64,000 bases of DNA from NCBI GenBank assembly GCA_030248215.1, contig JASANG010000319.1:124001-188000 (forward strand), written 5' to 3'. The position numbers and the translations under genes are program-made. Positions within the stretch are counted from its first letter, which is position 1; each line of letters opens with the position of its first letter. Source of the stretch: Enoplolaimus lenunculus. Lineage: Eukaryota > Nematoda > Enoplea > Enoplida > Thoracostomopsidae. Positions 53,601-57,984 of the stretch are shown here, piece after piece. Under the pieces are notes generated by a model. It did not search any database. It saw only the letters and a program-made list of their open reading frames with translations, and had not been told where the DNA came from.

Positions 53601-56600
53601 AATCGAAACCGGAATTTGAAAAAATTAGCGGAAACGGAACCGGAAGATGAAAAATATATACATTGCACCGAAAAAATTCATTGTAATTTTCTTTTTTGCA
53701 ATATTATTGGTGAAATAACCCGAGTTAGTTGAGATAGCTATTCACTTTATCTGCTATATACTATAGGAATGACATCTATTTAATTCTTATCGTCATTTTT
53801 TAGTAAAATATCTTAATTTTTACCGACCAAATACCGCAAGTTTTAATTCCAATAAAAATTAACCGGAACCGGAATTCCGGTTGCACCCTGGCCAAAGCAT
53901 AATGATTAGCGGCTAATTGTTGAGTCGAAGAAGTTTCGGATTTCAAGCTTTCAGTCGGCGAATTGTCGTGATACTCCAGTTTTTGCATATACGTATAAAT
54001 TATTTATGAATAGTTGAATAAACAAACAAAATACTTATTTTAATTTTATGTAGAGATATATTATGTAACATATTATTTCTGCACAATCGGCAAATAATTA
54101 CACAAATACATATTTTGTGCGGTTTTTACCGCATTAATAACTTTGTACGTCAGCAACTACAACGGCTGTGTTGGACTCGTGAAAGCGCTGCACAAAAATA
54201 AAATTGCTTACCTCTCGGCAAGAGCATAAAAGGGACCATCGCATAGGTGAATTCGAAGATGCGGTTCACGTTGATGAAGCACGGCAATCGATGGGTATGA
54301 AAAGGAATATTACGTGGCGAGCGCGATATTCTTGCCAGGGCTTTCTGATTACTTCTAAGGATGTGTGTTGCATGACCTAGGCATTGGTCGCAAATTTTTG
54401 GACAGTGTGATAGCACGGTTGTCAGGATGAATAGCGTAGGAGGACTGGTTTGAATCAAAGAACCAGATTAATCACAGTTGGAAATGAGTACTTTATGACG
54501 ACTAACACATGTTTAGATTCCGAACGATCACATGTGGTTGAATAACGTTTTAAGGTTACTTCAAAGCAAACGGTCTTTAGTAGTTTTATAGATGGAACCG
54601 TAAATGTTAAACGGCTGCCCATGATTTTCGTACGTACGTATGATTGTATCAGTAACTTAAGTTAATGCTGTGTGGTACCTCTGTGTGGGGTATGCTATCT
54701 GGTACCTGTGTGGGCCCGTACGTATGCGACTTGCTGTACGGCGCCATAACTAAGTTTATAAATATATGCCGTTCGAAAATTATAACACCACCTTTATATT
54801 GTTGTGATGTTTTAGCAATGGCAAAAATAGTCGATCCAAACGCAACAAAGCCTGAAGGCGCGATAGTGCCGCCGGCACGCGGCGATCCACTGAGGCCGTC
54901 GTCTTCGGCACCGAGTTCACTTGAAGCCGCGTTGCAACGCTTCGGAACAGCGTCTCATCGTTCACCTGCCGCTTGTGTTCTCGATCAAATGGCTCGACCC
55001 GCAGCAACATTGACATATGGTGAGTTTGCAAATAATCACAACTGGTTCAAGTCTCTTTAGTTTCACGGTAGCCAGATACTTGCAAACCCATACGCAGGGC
55101 TTAGGCAGGGCAAGTCTGTAAGCAGGGTGCAACCGGAATTCCGGTTCCGGTTCCGGCAATTTTTCACCTTCCGGTTCCGGTTCCGGTAAATTTTTACCGG
55201 ATTTAAAAATTCCGGTATTATAATTTGGCCGTTTTCTTAACTTTGCTAATTTTTAAGAATCTCTTTTGACAGCCACTTGTACTTCGAATATAAGCCATTG
55301 ATGGTGGATTTCACTTCAGTCGATGATGAAAATCTAAAATACAGCAAATAAAATAAATACCTATGTTCGACTAAGGTTATTTCACAAATAATAGAGCAAA
55401 AAATAAGATTAAAATGAAATTTTTGGTGAAATGCATTTTTCATTTTCCGGTTCCGGTTCCGGTAAAATTTTCAAATTCCGGTTCCGGTTCCGGTTCCGGT
55501 AAATTGTAATTCCGGTTGCACCCTGTCTGTAAGAGATTCTTCAATGCGCAGATGCTTTGCCTCGCCTAAAATGTGTAATGTAACGCGTCTGTCATCAACC
55601 ATTCGCAATAATTTTGTCACAGGTGCCACTAAATATTTTCTACACTAGGGATTCTCGAGCTCATTTTGAAATTGACATCGTGATAGCCCTGGATTATTTG
55701 AGATTTTGCGACGCCGTTGTTAGAATTTTTATAAACGACGCATTACTAGTTCGGTTTCCCAAATTTGTTGACAAAATTATCGCTCAAGCCTACAGTGCAC
55801 TGATGAGGAATGGTTGGAATGGTCGGGATGCAGACATGACATGTCTCATTTTATGATTAATTCGACATTGAAATAAAATTTTTGTGAATGACATTAGTCG
55901 CTTAGCATTGCATACTGCCCATTAATATTTTACACACTGAGCTGCTAGAATGTAAACGGAGACAGAAATTCTTTACTATCTTTAAAAAATTAGGATCATG
56001 TCAAGTTTTTAAGTTATAAAAATTGCGTACATTGTTGAAAATTCCGGATCTAGGCTTGCATTGTTAAAAATTCCGGTCCGGGTTTTCTATCTAGAAAAAT
56101 CCGGGTCCGGGTATTTATTTTTAAACGTTACAAGTCTAATACTTAACTTTCACCGTTCAGAAATTAGATTGTATGCATGTTTATGTATATGTATATATTT
56201 TGTTACAGGTAAACTATTGAGCAGGTCTCAAAAGGTCGCATATTGTTTACTGAAACGGTCCAGTGCTAAAGCAGAAGACAATGTTAAACCTGGCGACAGG
56301 GTACGGACATATAATGTACATATGTTTCTATTTTTCATAAACTTTGAAAACCGGAATAAAGTAATATTAAATTATAAAAATATTTTGCTCGGCTTTAATT
56401 TCGACAAACGAAAGAAATAGCAGTGAAACAGGTTTCATTCGAAAGTCCCGGATTCAAGTCCTAGCTTGAAATATGTTCTCAGATTAAAATACGTATAGAA
56501 ATACTCCATGCGGAAACGGGTTAATGCGAGAATAACTGTTTTTACGGCTTCAGGTTGCCCTTGTTTTCCCGAATAACGACCCGTTATCATTTATGGTCGC

Positions 56601-57933
56601 GTTTTATGGTTGTGTGCTCGCCGGCGTTGTTCCGGTGCCCATTGAAGTACCGCTCACAAAACGGGTAATATACAAAGTTAACGGAAGCATCCCCCATTCC
56701 CACTAGTGAAGTATGAAGTAGCAGCAATGTATTGCCATGTGACAATTCTGAAACCATTAAACAGTTTGTATTTGTATTCGAATATAATCGCAAACCGCTG
56801 CACCGAAATTTAGTTTTTATTGTGGTGAAATAGCAGAAGAGGACATACTAATTTTGGCAATATACACTAATATTACGCAAAACATTCGAATTCGGCTAAA
56901 GTGTTAATTAACCTTTATTTAAGTCTAATTTTGCAACAATGTTTTGAACTTGAAACAGAATTTAATATGATAATGTAGATTTCATCTTGTTCTATTTATA
57001 GGATGCCGGAGTACAGCAGTTAGGATTTTTGCTTGGCAATTGTTGCGTGTCTCACGCGTTAACGTCCGAAGCCTGTCTGAAAGGATTGCCGAAGAATTCG
57101 TCATCCGGTGAAGTTGTGGATCTGAAAGGTATATATTGTAATGCTTTTGTTAAAACGGACCATTGGTTTGTTCACATCTTTGTTATGAATAGGCATCGAG
57201 ATTCGTAATGACTAACAATCGGTTTTGGATACAAGTTAATTTTATAGAAGTATAAGTGTTTCTTCTATCGTTGTATTGTATGGAATGTTTAAACCCAAGT
57301 GTCCTCGCCCAGAAAAATTCTTGGATACAGATGGATTTGAATGTTAGCCTTAAAACCCTTCAATTTGCTTTCACGCTAGCTATAGTCACTGTATATCAGT
57401 GAAAACTACTAATTTGGCGTCATGTGCCTCCGGGCTTTACATCTCCATAAGGCACCCACTGTGATAAAAATTGTGTTGTGGTTTATTTATGTAATACATG
57501 TAATACCAAAATATGCCTGGTTTCTCGCTCCGGAAGCGAATGACCTAGTGATATGGGGACCAAACGTGCCAGCTTAATTTCTCTTGGTGCTCTCGATAGA
57601 TAAATAATTATGTGTTCGTCCCGTTTTATGCTCGGCATGTTTACCTGCACCTGCTGTGAAATCGGCTGGTGAATAATCCACAATATCTGCATTGAATCCG
57701 CCGCAATATTATATTTTTTGCAGGTTGGCCGAAATTAAACTGGATTGTTGCGGAGCATTTGCCCAAAGTACCCAAGGATTGGCTGCCACCATCGCGTATG
57801 ACAGACGATTCGCCAGCTTATATCGAGTATTCTTACGGCGCCGAAGGATCTGCTGTAAAAGGTGTCGCGGTCAGTCGCGCGGCGATGCTTGCACATTGCC
57901 GTGCATTAACCGCAGCTGCGGAGTATGCTGAAG
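14561..57933 (+). CDS. DIP2: Disco-interacting protein 2 (DIP2), N-terminal half
   Basis: DIP2 proteins are conserved animal proteins with an N-terminal DMAP1-binding domain and two tandem acyl-CoA-synthetase-like (AMP-binding) domains. They act in neuronal development and, in some species, in lipid (diacylglycerol) metabolism. Exons here: 14561-14636, 17238-17309, 18499-18585, 32873-33034, 33703-34298, 35154-36156, 37676-37731, 41845-41902, 54816-55019, 56209-56300, 56554-56664, 57002-57128 and 57724-57933. All have GT-AG borders and every phase matches, giving about 951 codons. Domains: DMAP1-binding, residues 1 to about 80; low-complexity linker, about 135-665; hinge PPKV-LLNTL-RPKRRPL, about 667-703; AMP-binding N-subdomain start from about 730. 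The family is usually well over 1500 residues, so the second half lies beyond. The expected continuation after exon 13 was not found, because the sequence there turns into a fold-back duplication. Confidence 0.96.
14668..15074. mobile_element. MITE with GGATGTGCCGAT ends, intron 1
   Basis: The left end GGATGTGCCGATACTAA and right end TTAATCGGCGCATCC are inverted. Repeated GATGCCGAT / ATCGGCATCGG units fill both subterminal zones. The interior is not coding. Relatives are at 31244-31466 and 43396-43486. A clear target-site duplication was not found. Confidence 0.65.
15780..16450. repeat. Dispersed repeat with GACGGACG tail, copy 2
   Basis: The same ordered motifs as 13558-14060, with about three tandem rounds of the internal unit (GGTTT-GGAGGTTTGTAAACAATT...TTCCTTGCACCCAAAAA). 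It ends in GACGGACGGACGGACATCC and then CGATCCCCGAGTACAAAACATAA. It is followed directly by the 16450-16621 repeat. Confidence 0.65.
16450..16621. repeat. Dispersed repeat, pair with 6695-6915
   Basis: This is a shortened copy of the 6695-6915 block in DIP2 intron 1, with the same order of shared motifs. See that entry. Confidence 0.6.
16770..16885. mobile_element. MITE fragment, AGGAAC subtype
   Basis: This is the right part of the element seen at 50269-50695: TTCAAAGCAAAAGTTT, CACAAAACCGCAAACATTCC, TGCAGAAACAGGAATTGAAT and TTGCAGGAATTTCGGG. Its ends are not preserved. Confidence 0.55.
17238..17309 (+). CDS. DIP2: DIP2 exon 2
   Basis: The acceptor is TTTTTAG and the donor GTACGT. It encodes GDITQKGFEKKRHQLLKPYV and then APKD, the second half of the DMAP1-binding signature. 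Phase 1 at both sides. Confidence 0.97.
18021..18043. repeat. (AAT)n microsatellite
   Basis: About seven AAT units in DIP2 intron 2. Confidence 0.85.
18163..18474. mobile_element. Inverted-repeat element abutting DIP2 exon 3
   Basis: The ends ATTCGCACATGCAAGTATTT and (reverse complement of the right end) ATTCACACGTGCAAGCTTTT are about 80 percent alike over 25 bp and point inward. CACATGCAAG recurs inside, near the right end. No coding capacity. The right end is 24 bp from the exon 3 acceptor junction, so it covers the usual branch-point zone. Confidence 0.6.
18499..18585 (+). CDS. DIP2: DIP2 exon 3
   Basis: The acceptor TATTTTAG lies 24 bases after the end of a MITE-like inverted-repeat element (18163-18474). 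It encodes SKSQASPTTRAHRRQQRRV and then TRDENRYHS, matching the basic stretch and DE-RYHSE motif of DIP2. Phase 1 at both sides. Confidence 0.95.
19609..19866 (-). CDS. Possible nested small protein, unrecognised
   Basis: This is an 85-codon frame from ATG to stop on the strand opposite DIP2, inside intron 3. The product starts MRIFGACYHSYGLDKNRNLM, is of mixed composition with six Cys, and has a C-terminal part FCLEKCINTLQRKKSQC followed by a helix (EAVVASIKQFL). It lacks the Leu/Phe/Ser bias of translated AT-rich intron DNA, which is the only reason to list it. I see no signal peptide, domain or intron signature and no obvious poly(A) signal. It could be a small intronless gene, a retroposed copy, or chance. 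Confidence 0.3.
   Translation of the reverse strand: MRIFGACYHSYGLDKNRNLMTRSTATNFAVGYGKIPTSLFVRFPCFSDDFCLEKCINTLQRKKSQCAENPEAVVASIKQFLTKNG
19920..20094. mobile_element. MITE right half, AGGAAC subtype
   Basis: It contains CGAAATAACAATTTTTCCAAA, CATAAAACCGTAAAAATTCC, ATGTAGGGACAGGAACAGG, and a right end ATTCTGGTTGAACCCTGG. The left half is missing. Confidence 0.6.
21989..22424. mobile_element. MITE, AGGAAC subtype, possibly composite
   Basis: The left half (CATGGTTCCAATAGGAAC..., CATCACCGAATTACTC) is the AGGAAC subtype. The right end instead carries TATACCGGATTCCGGATG and GGATATCCGGTGGAACCCTC, the CCGGATATCC style. It may be a recombinant or nested pair. No clear target-site duplication was found. 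Confidence 0.6.
22428..22565. mobile_element. Fragment of the GTAGGCCAATCTGC element
   Basis: It shares ATTGAGCTTATAGACCAATGAAATTTGATTATTTGGACAGACGCAATACC-like interior sequence (AGATTTGATTATTTGGACAAAC at 44890) and GTTGGTCTTACATTATTGTT with the 44811 copy. Both termini are lost. Confidence 0.5.
23350..23529. repeat. 90-bp tandem duplication
   Basis: Two consecutive 90-bp units starting GTGAAACTAAGCACATATGC and ending AAAATTGAAAGC differ at only about three positions. The unit length is a multiple of three, so any frame crossing it stays open or closed alike in both; a plus-strand frame therefore shows a 30-residue repeat. I do not regard it as a gene. Confidence 0.9.
24113..24701. repeat. 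295-bp tandem duplication, near identical
   Basis: Copies 24113-24407 and 24408-24701 start TTGTTCCATTTTTCCGG and end GGTGTTCTGATTCCGCT. They differ visibly only by one C in a C-run (GATGCCCCCCACTCC against GATGCCCCCACTCC). This is a very recent duplication or an assembly duplication. There is no recognisable gene. Confidence 0.9.
25813..26036. mobile_element. MITE with GTAGGCCAATCTGC ends
   Basis: The left end ATGTCGGAGGCTAATCTGCT / ATTCAGGCCAATTA and right end TGAATAGCAGATTGGCCTAC / GACAT are inverted over about 30 bp. Interior TAGCAGTTTCGACTAG... is non-coding. Two further copies are at 44811-45068 and 45457-45672. Confidence 0.75.
26510..26812. mobile_element. hAT-like MITE, CGGAATCG subtype, 7/8 TSD
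   Basis: The left end is CAGGGTGCAAAGCGGAACTG and the right end ATTCCGATTGCACCCAA. The flanks AAGTTAAT (26502-26509) and AAGTTAAC (26813-26820) match at 7 of 8. GGAATCGG units repeat inside both ends. A partial copy of the left end (AAAGCGGAACTGGATTATACC) also lies just upstream at about 26388. Confidence 0.75.
28054..28550. mobile_element. hAT-like MITE, GGTGCGACC subtype
   Basis: The left end is CAGGGTGCGACCGGATATCC, with CCGGTTCCGGTTTAATATC repeated twice inside. The right end is TTAACATACGGTCGCACC. Over 130 bp of interior (from TTTTACAAGTGAGCGTC to ACTTATGT) is almost identical to 38940-39045. Confidence 0.75.
28707..29096. mobile_element. hAT-like MITE, CCGGTT subtype, perfect 8-bp TSD
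   Basis: The ends are CAGGGTGCAACCGAAATTCC and TTCCGGTTGCACCCTG. It is flanked by ATTGACTG on both sides (28699-28706 and 29097-29104). GGTTCC hexamers are repeated in both subterminal zones. The interior is nearly identical to 55123-55525 (TGGTGGATTTCACTTCAGTCG, AATACCTATGTTCGACTAAG), so this subtype moved recently. Confidence 0.9.
29259..29610. mobile_element. MITE, AGGAAC subtype, right end lost
   Basis: The left end is CAGGGTTCCAACAGGAACTT. The interior matches 50269-50695 closely (CCGAATTACTGCTGAACTTT, GTCGAAATAACAATTTTTTA, AAAACCGTAAAAATTCCGGTT). The match stops after TTCCTGCATCTGG. Confidence 0.7.
30395..30783. mobile_element. hAT-like MITE, GATTCCG subtype, perfect 8-bp TSD
   Basis: The ends are CAGGGTTCCAACGGAATTCC and TAGTTGCGGTTGGAACCCTG. 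The flanks GTATATGC (30387-30394 and 30784-30791) are identical. The subterminal units are GATTCCG rather than CCGGTT. Non-coding. Confidence 0.88.
31244..31466. mobile_element. MITE of the GATGTGCCGAT family, partial
   Basis: Its right end CGATTCCAATTAATCGGCACATCC corresponds to the 14668-15074 element. The interior shares AATTTAATGCACGATGCTTAA and GCATACCAACTCACTGTAATG. The left terminus is lost. Confidence 0.55.
32873..33034 (+). CDS. DIP2: DIP2 exon 4
   Basis: The acceptor is CGTTTCAG and the donor GTATGT. It encodes EIRAEAVHQALAEYAASGKA, then PLPVRR and a basic Ala/Arg stretch (RRRAAAARKGDAYS). The EIR-EAV-QALA helix is a DIP2 hallmark. The 14.3-kb intron 3 precedes it. Confidence 0.95.
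33035..33702 (+). other. DIP2: DIP2 intron 4
   Basis: A short intron. At 33145-33245 it carries a fragment related to the 1260/3454 MITE subtype (AACGGAAACGGATAATGATC, GGTTATTGAAGTATA). Nothing else is recognisable. Confidence 0.6.
33703..34298 (+). CDS. DIP2: DIP2 exon 5 (low-complexity linker)
   Basis: The acceptor is TGTTTCAG and the donor GTAAGA. It begins DSSSDEDDISFTPGTRTG, a Ser/acidic cluster that could be a casein-kinase-2 type site, and continues with Gly/Ser/Ala-rich and then Asn/Lys/His-rich low-complexity sequence with (AAT)n coding for poly-Asn. It ends GVVKQ in phase 0. The DSSSDE start is conserved in DIP2; the rest is lineage-specific. Confidence 0.9.
35154..36156 (+). CDS. 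DIP2: DIP2 exon 6 (very long low-complexity linker)
   Basis: The acceptor is TCTGTTCAG and the donor GTAAGT. It has 334 codons: poly-Asn (YNNRNNNNNHSNG), Ala/Pro/Gln/Ser stretches, DTNNNNNSSSNNNNGDN, an Arg/Gly/Ser-rich part, then a more ordered segment (AIIDAERIISELGSY, RLRPPF-like VGSRVRPPFAST) and a Gln-rich end (QQQQHQLS). It finishes QQDYANAG, the conserved lead-in to exon 7. The 849-bp intron 5 separates it from exon 5. Confidence 0.9.
36157..37675 (+). other. DIP2: DIP2 intron 6
   Basis: Mostly occupied by a composite MITE at 36465-37467. The AAAGTCTCGTA...TAACCGTAG stretch before it has no recognisable content. Confidence 0.6.
36465..37467. mobile_element. Long (1 kb) element with GGTGCGACC ends
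   Basis: The left end CAGGGTGCGACCGGATACTA and right end GCCGATATCCGGTTGCACCTTG look like one family. It is much longer than its relatives and holds TTTGAGGGCGTTCAG and GGCTATTATTTTCGCTTTTGGC blocks that recur around 27090-27160, so it may be two elements or one nested in another. No target-site duplication was found (GTTCTTAA against TTTTCATT). Confidence 0.55.
37676..37731 (+). CDS. DIP2: DIP2 exon 7
   Basis: It encodes VIRPPKVSYKIQQLLNTLQ, nearly identical in pattern to the conserved IRPPKVS-KIQQLLNTLK of DIP2 proteins. The acceptor is TTTTTAG and the donor GTAAGT; it ends in phase 0. Confidence 0.97.
38810..39220. mobile_element. hAT-like MITE, GGTGCGACC subtype
   Basis: The left end is CAGGGTGCGACCGGATATCC. 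The interior is almost identical to 28054-28550. The right end is decayed (TATATCCGTATCCAGATC). Open frames on both strands here are produced by the repeat and recur in the related copy only in part. Confidence 0.7.
39987..40422. mobile_element. hAT-like MITE, CGATTCCG subtype, decayed TSD
   Basis: The right end CCAGTTCCGCTTCGCAACCTG is the reverse complement of the 26510 left end. The left part has repeated CGATTCCGATT. The flanks CTAGCCGC (39979-39986) and GTAGCCAG (40423-40430) match at 6 of 8. The interior AAAACCAAAAATCATAGCC-TTTG is shared with 22795-22900, which suggests a further copy there. Confidence 0.65.
40560..40930. repeat. Degenerate minisatellite-like run
   Basis: About eight to ten diverged rounds of a 30-45 bp phrase with the core GATTTTGGGATTTCGGGATATGGTCGAAGG. 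It is G/T-rich on this strand. Unit length is variable. Confidence 0.6.
41845..41902 (+). CDS. DIP2: DIP2 exon 8
   Basis: It encodes RPKRRPLAEYYNDDDAELE, matching the RPKRRPL-EF--DD-EE motif that precedes the first adenylate-forming domain. The acceptor is TTTTCAG and the donor GTAAGT; phase 1 out. The 12.9-kb intron 8 follows. Confidence 0.97.
43396..43486. mobile_element. Short remnant of the GATGTGCCGAT family
   Basis: It contains ATCGACATCGCTATCGGCAT, GGCATCTCAAAATTTGAAAAT, AATCGGCATTGGC and AGTCGGCACATC. Confidence 0.5.
44811..45068. mobile_element. MITE with GTAGGCCAATCTGC ends, copy 2
   Basis: The left end is TATGTCGTAGGCCAATCTGC and the right end GAATAACAGGTTAACCTACGACA. The interior (TTTGATTATTTGGACAAAC, AGCCAATCAGCGTTGGTGTC) recurs at 22450 and 25930. 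Confidence 0.75.
45457..45672. mobile_element. MITE with GTAGGCCAATCTGC ends, copy 3 (reverse)
   Basis: It starts GACGTCGCAGGCCAATCTGC. The interior is the reverse complement of copy 2 (GTGATGTAACACCAACGCTG). The right end fades at GCGCCAATTGGTAATTTACGG. Confidence 0.7.
47170..49620. other. GC-shifted block of unknown origin
   Basis: Base composition rises sharply from the AT-rich intron to near-even GC for much of 47170-48660. Minus-strand open stretches there (47257-47568, 48296-48640, 49379-49567) read as mixed, non-repetitive protein rather than AT-biased noise. For example, the 48640 frame gives HLPQLRVGWSWSTGLDWCNW and then FWQGVTPDNPHARPLPCP before a good GTAAGA donor. I found no clear terminal repeats, target-site duplication or polymerase motif. 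It could be an inserted element, possibly a fossil retroelement, or a nested minus-strand gene. I do not assign it. Confidence 0.4.
48101..48247 (-). CDS. Small ORF with PAM2 (PABP-binding) motif
   Basis: This is a 48-codon frame from ATG (48247) to stop. It opens MDQSLIKSLSPLNPQAEEFK and then PSR, followed by a basic C-terminus (SRRRKFKQSW). LNPQAEEFKP matches the PAM2 consensus L-N-x-x-A-x-E-F-x-P at every fixed position. PAM2 binds the MLLE domain of poly(A)-binding protein, and is known in PAIP1/2, TOB, ataxin-2, LARP4 and GW182. The frame may be the first exon of a longer nested gene or part of an inserted element; I see no other recognisable domain. The motif is short, so chance is possible though unlikely right after an ATG. 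Confidence 0.4.
   Translation of the reverse strand: MDQSLIKSLSPLNPQAEEFKPSRSAIGGPLVSRRRKFKQSWMQYKLKT
50269..50695. mobile_element. hAT-like MITE, AGGAAC subtype, 7/8 TSD
   Basis: The left end is CAGGGTTCCAACAGTAACT and the right end ATTCCTGTTGAACCCAG. The flanks ATGCGTAG (50261-50268) and ATGCGTAA (50696-50703) match at 7 of 8. This is the most complete copy of this subtype, with GGAACAGG units inside both ends. Confidence 0.8.
50758..51086. mobile_element. Long-palindrome MITE, AACCAAGAGTGGATGAT ends
   Basis: AACCAAGAGTGGATGAT at the left is mirrored by ATCATCCACTCTTGGTT at the right. Pairing continues inward: AGAGTGTGCAACTG with CAGTTGCACACTCT, GGTACAATGTGTACC with GGGTACATTCTTTAATACAC, and ACGCGTTGC with GCAACGCGT. 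Inside, GGGGGG and CCCCCC runs also face each other. It could fold as one hairpin across about 330 bp. It starts 55 bp after the TSD of the preceding MITE. Confidence 0.75.
52030..52325. repeat. Imperfect two-copy direct repeat
   Basis: GGTTCTTGT-TT--GA-CTGAAACC-TGTCTAAAACCCCAA and AAATCCCAATGC occur at about 52060-52120 and 52230-52290, with a 170-bp spacing and moderate divergence. Confidence 0.65.
53561..53890. mobile_element. hAT-like MITE, 7/8 TSD
   Basis: The right end ACCGGAATTCCGGTTGCACCCTG is intact. The left end is decayed (CATTATGTAACCGGAATT for CAGGGTGCAACCGGAATT). The flanks ACCAAAGC (53553-53560) and GCCAAAGC (53891-53898) match at 7 of 8. Duplicated at 60821-61126. Confidence 0.75.
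54816..55019 (+). CDS. DIP2: DIP2 exon 9
   Basis: It encodes DPNATKPEG, then SSLEAALQRFGTASHRSPA and ARPAATLTYG, matching DPNQPKPEG, PSLEAALQRWGT and LTYGKL of DIP2, the entry of the first AMP-binding-like domain. The acceptor is GTTTTAG and the donor GTGAGT. A second forward copy lies at 62091-62297, and a noisy reverse copy at about 59760-59950. Confidence 0.95.
55123..55525. mobile_element. hAT-like MITE, CCGGTT subtype, perfect 8-bp TSD
   Basis: The ends are CAGGGTGCAACCGGAATTCC and TTCCGGTTGCACCCTG. The flanks TCTGTAAG (55115-55122 and 55526-55533) are identical. It has three to four CCGGTT hexamers per subterminal array. It lies in DIP2 intron 9. Duplicated forward at 62404-62809 and, degraded, in reverse at about 59380-59690. 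Confidence 0.92.
56209..56300 (+). CDS. DIP2: DIP2 exon 10
   Basis: It encodes GKLLSRSQKVAYCLLKRSSA and then VKPGDR, matching TYGKLW-RS-KVAYSILHKL and V-PGDRV of the family. The acceptor is TGTTACAG and the donor GTACGG; phase 0 out. Repeated at 63495-63586. Confidence 0.95.
56554..56664 (+). CDS. DIP2: DIP2 exon 11
   Basis: It has 37 codons in phase 0. It encodes VALVFPNNDPLSFMVAFYGC, then GVVPVPIEVPLTKR, the strongly conserved ALVFPNNDP...AFYGC...VPVPIEVPL block of the adenylate-forming fold. Repeated at 63840-63950. Confidence 0.97.
57002..57128 (+). CDS. DIP2: DIP2 exon 12
   Basis: It encodes DAGVQQLGFLLGNCCVSHAL, then TSEACLKGLPK and a Ser-rich loop, matching DAGSQQIGFLLGSCGV-ALTS-AC-KGLPK. 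The acceptor is TTTATAG and the donor GTATAT. No second copy was seen inside the window. Confidence 0.96.
57724..57933 (+). CDS. DIP2: DIP2 exon 13 (last one read)
   Basis: It encodes GWPKLNWIVAEHLPK, DWLPPSR, then AYIEYSYGAEGSAVKGVAVS and an alanine-rich helix ending YAEG, matching FKGWPKL-W-VTE--HL-KPPRDW, AYIEY-T--DGSV-GV-V-R and LTHCQALTQACGYTE. It ends in phase 1 at GTATGT. It sits in the hinge of the fold-back: sequence just left of it reappears reversed just right of it. Confidence 0.95.
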
Positions 57934-57984
57934 GTATGTTATAAACAAGATAAAACCGGATATTCGGCTCCAGCAAAAAAAAAT

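Larger units (their letters stand above)
41903..54815 (+). other. DIP2: DIP2 intron 8 (12.9 kb)
   Basis: Holds MITEs (43396-43486, 44811-45068, 45457-45672, 50269-50695, 50758-51086, 53561-53890), the GC-shifted block 47170-49620, and AT-rich spacer. The ACGTATATATACGT-like stretch near 42480-42800 is simple TA/GTAC-rich sequence. Near 45700-45770 is a GC homopolymer patch (GGGGGGG and CCCCCCCCCC). Confidence 0.75.
53445..57700 (+). repeat. Forward arm A of fold-back triplication
   Basis: This is the reference copy, containing DIP2 exons 9-12, two MITEs and flanking intron. Its reverse complement reappears, with many differences, at about 57985-60685, and its first 3.3 kb reappear forward at 60690-64000. 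The exon reading frames are clean here. Confidence 0.85.
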
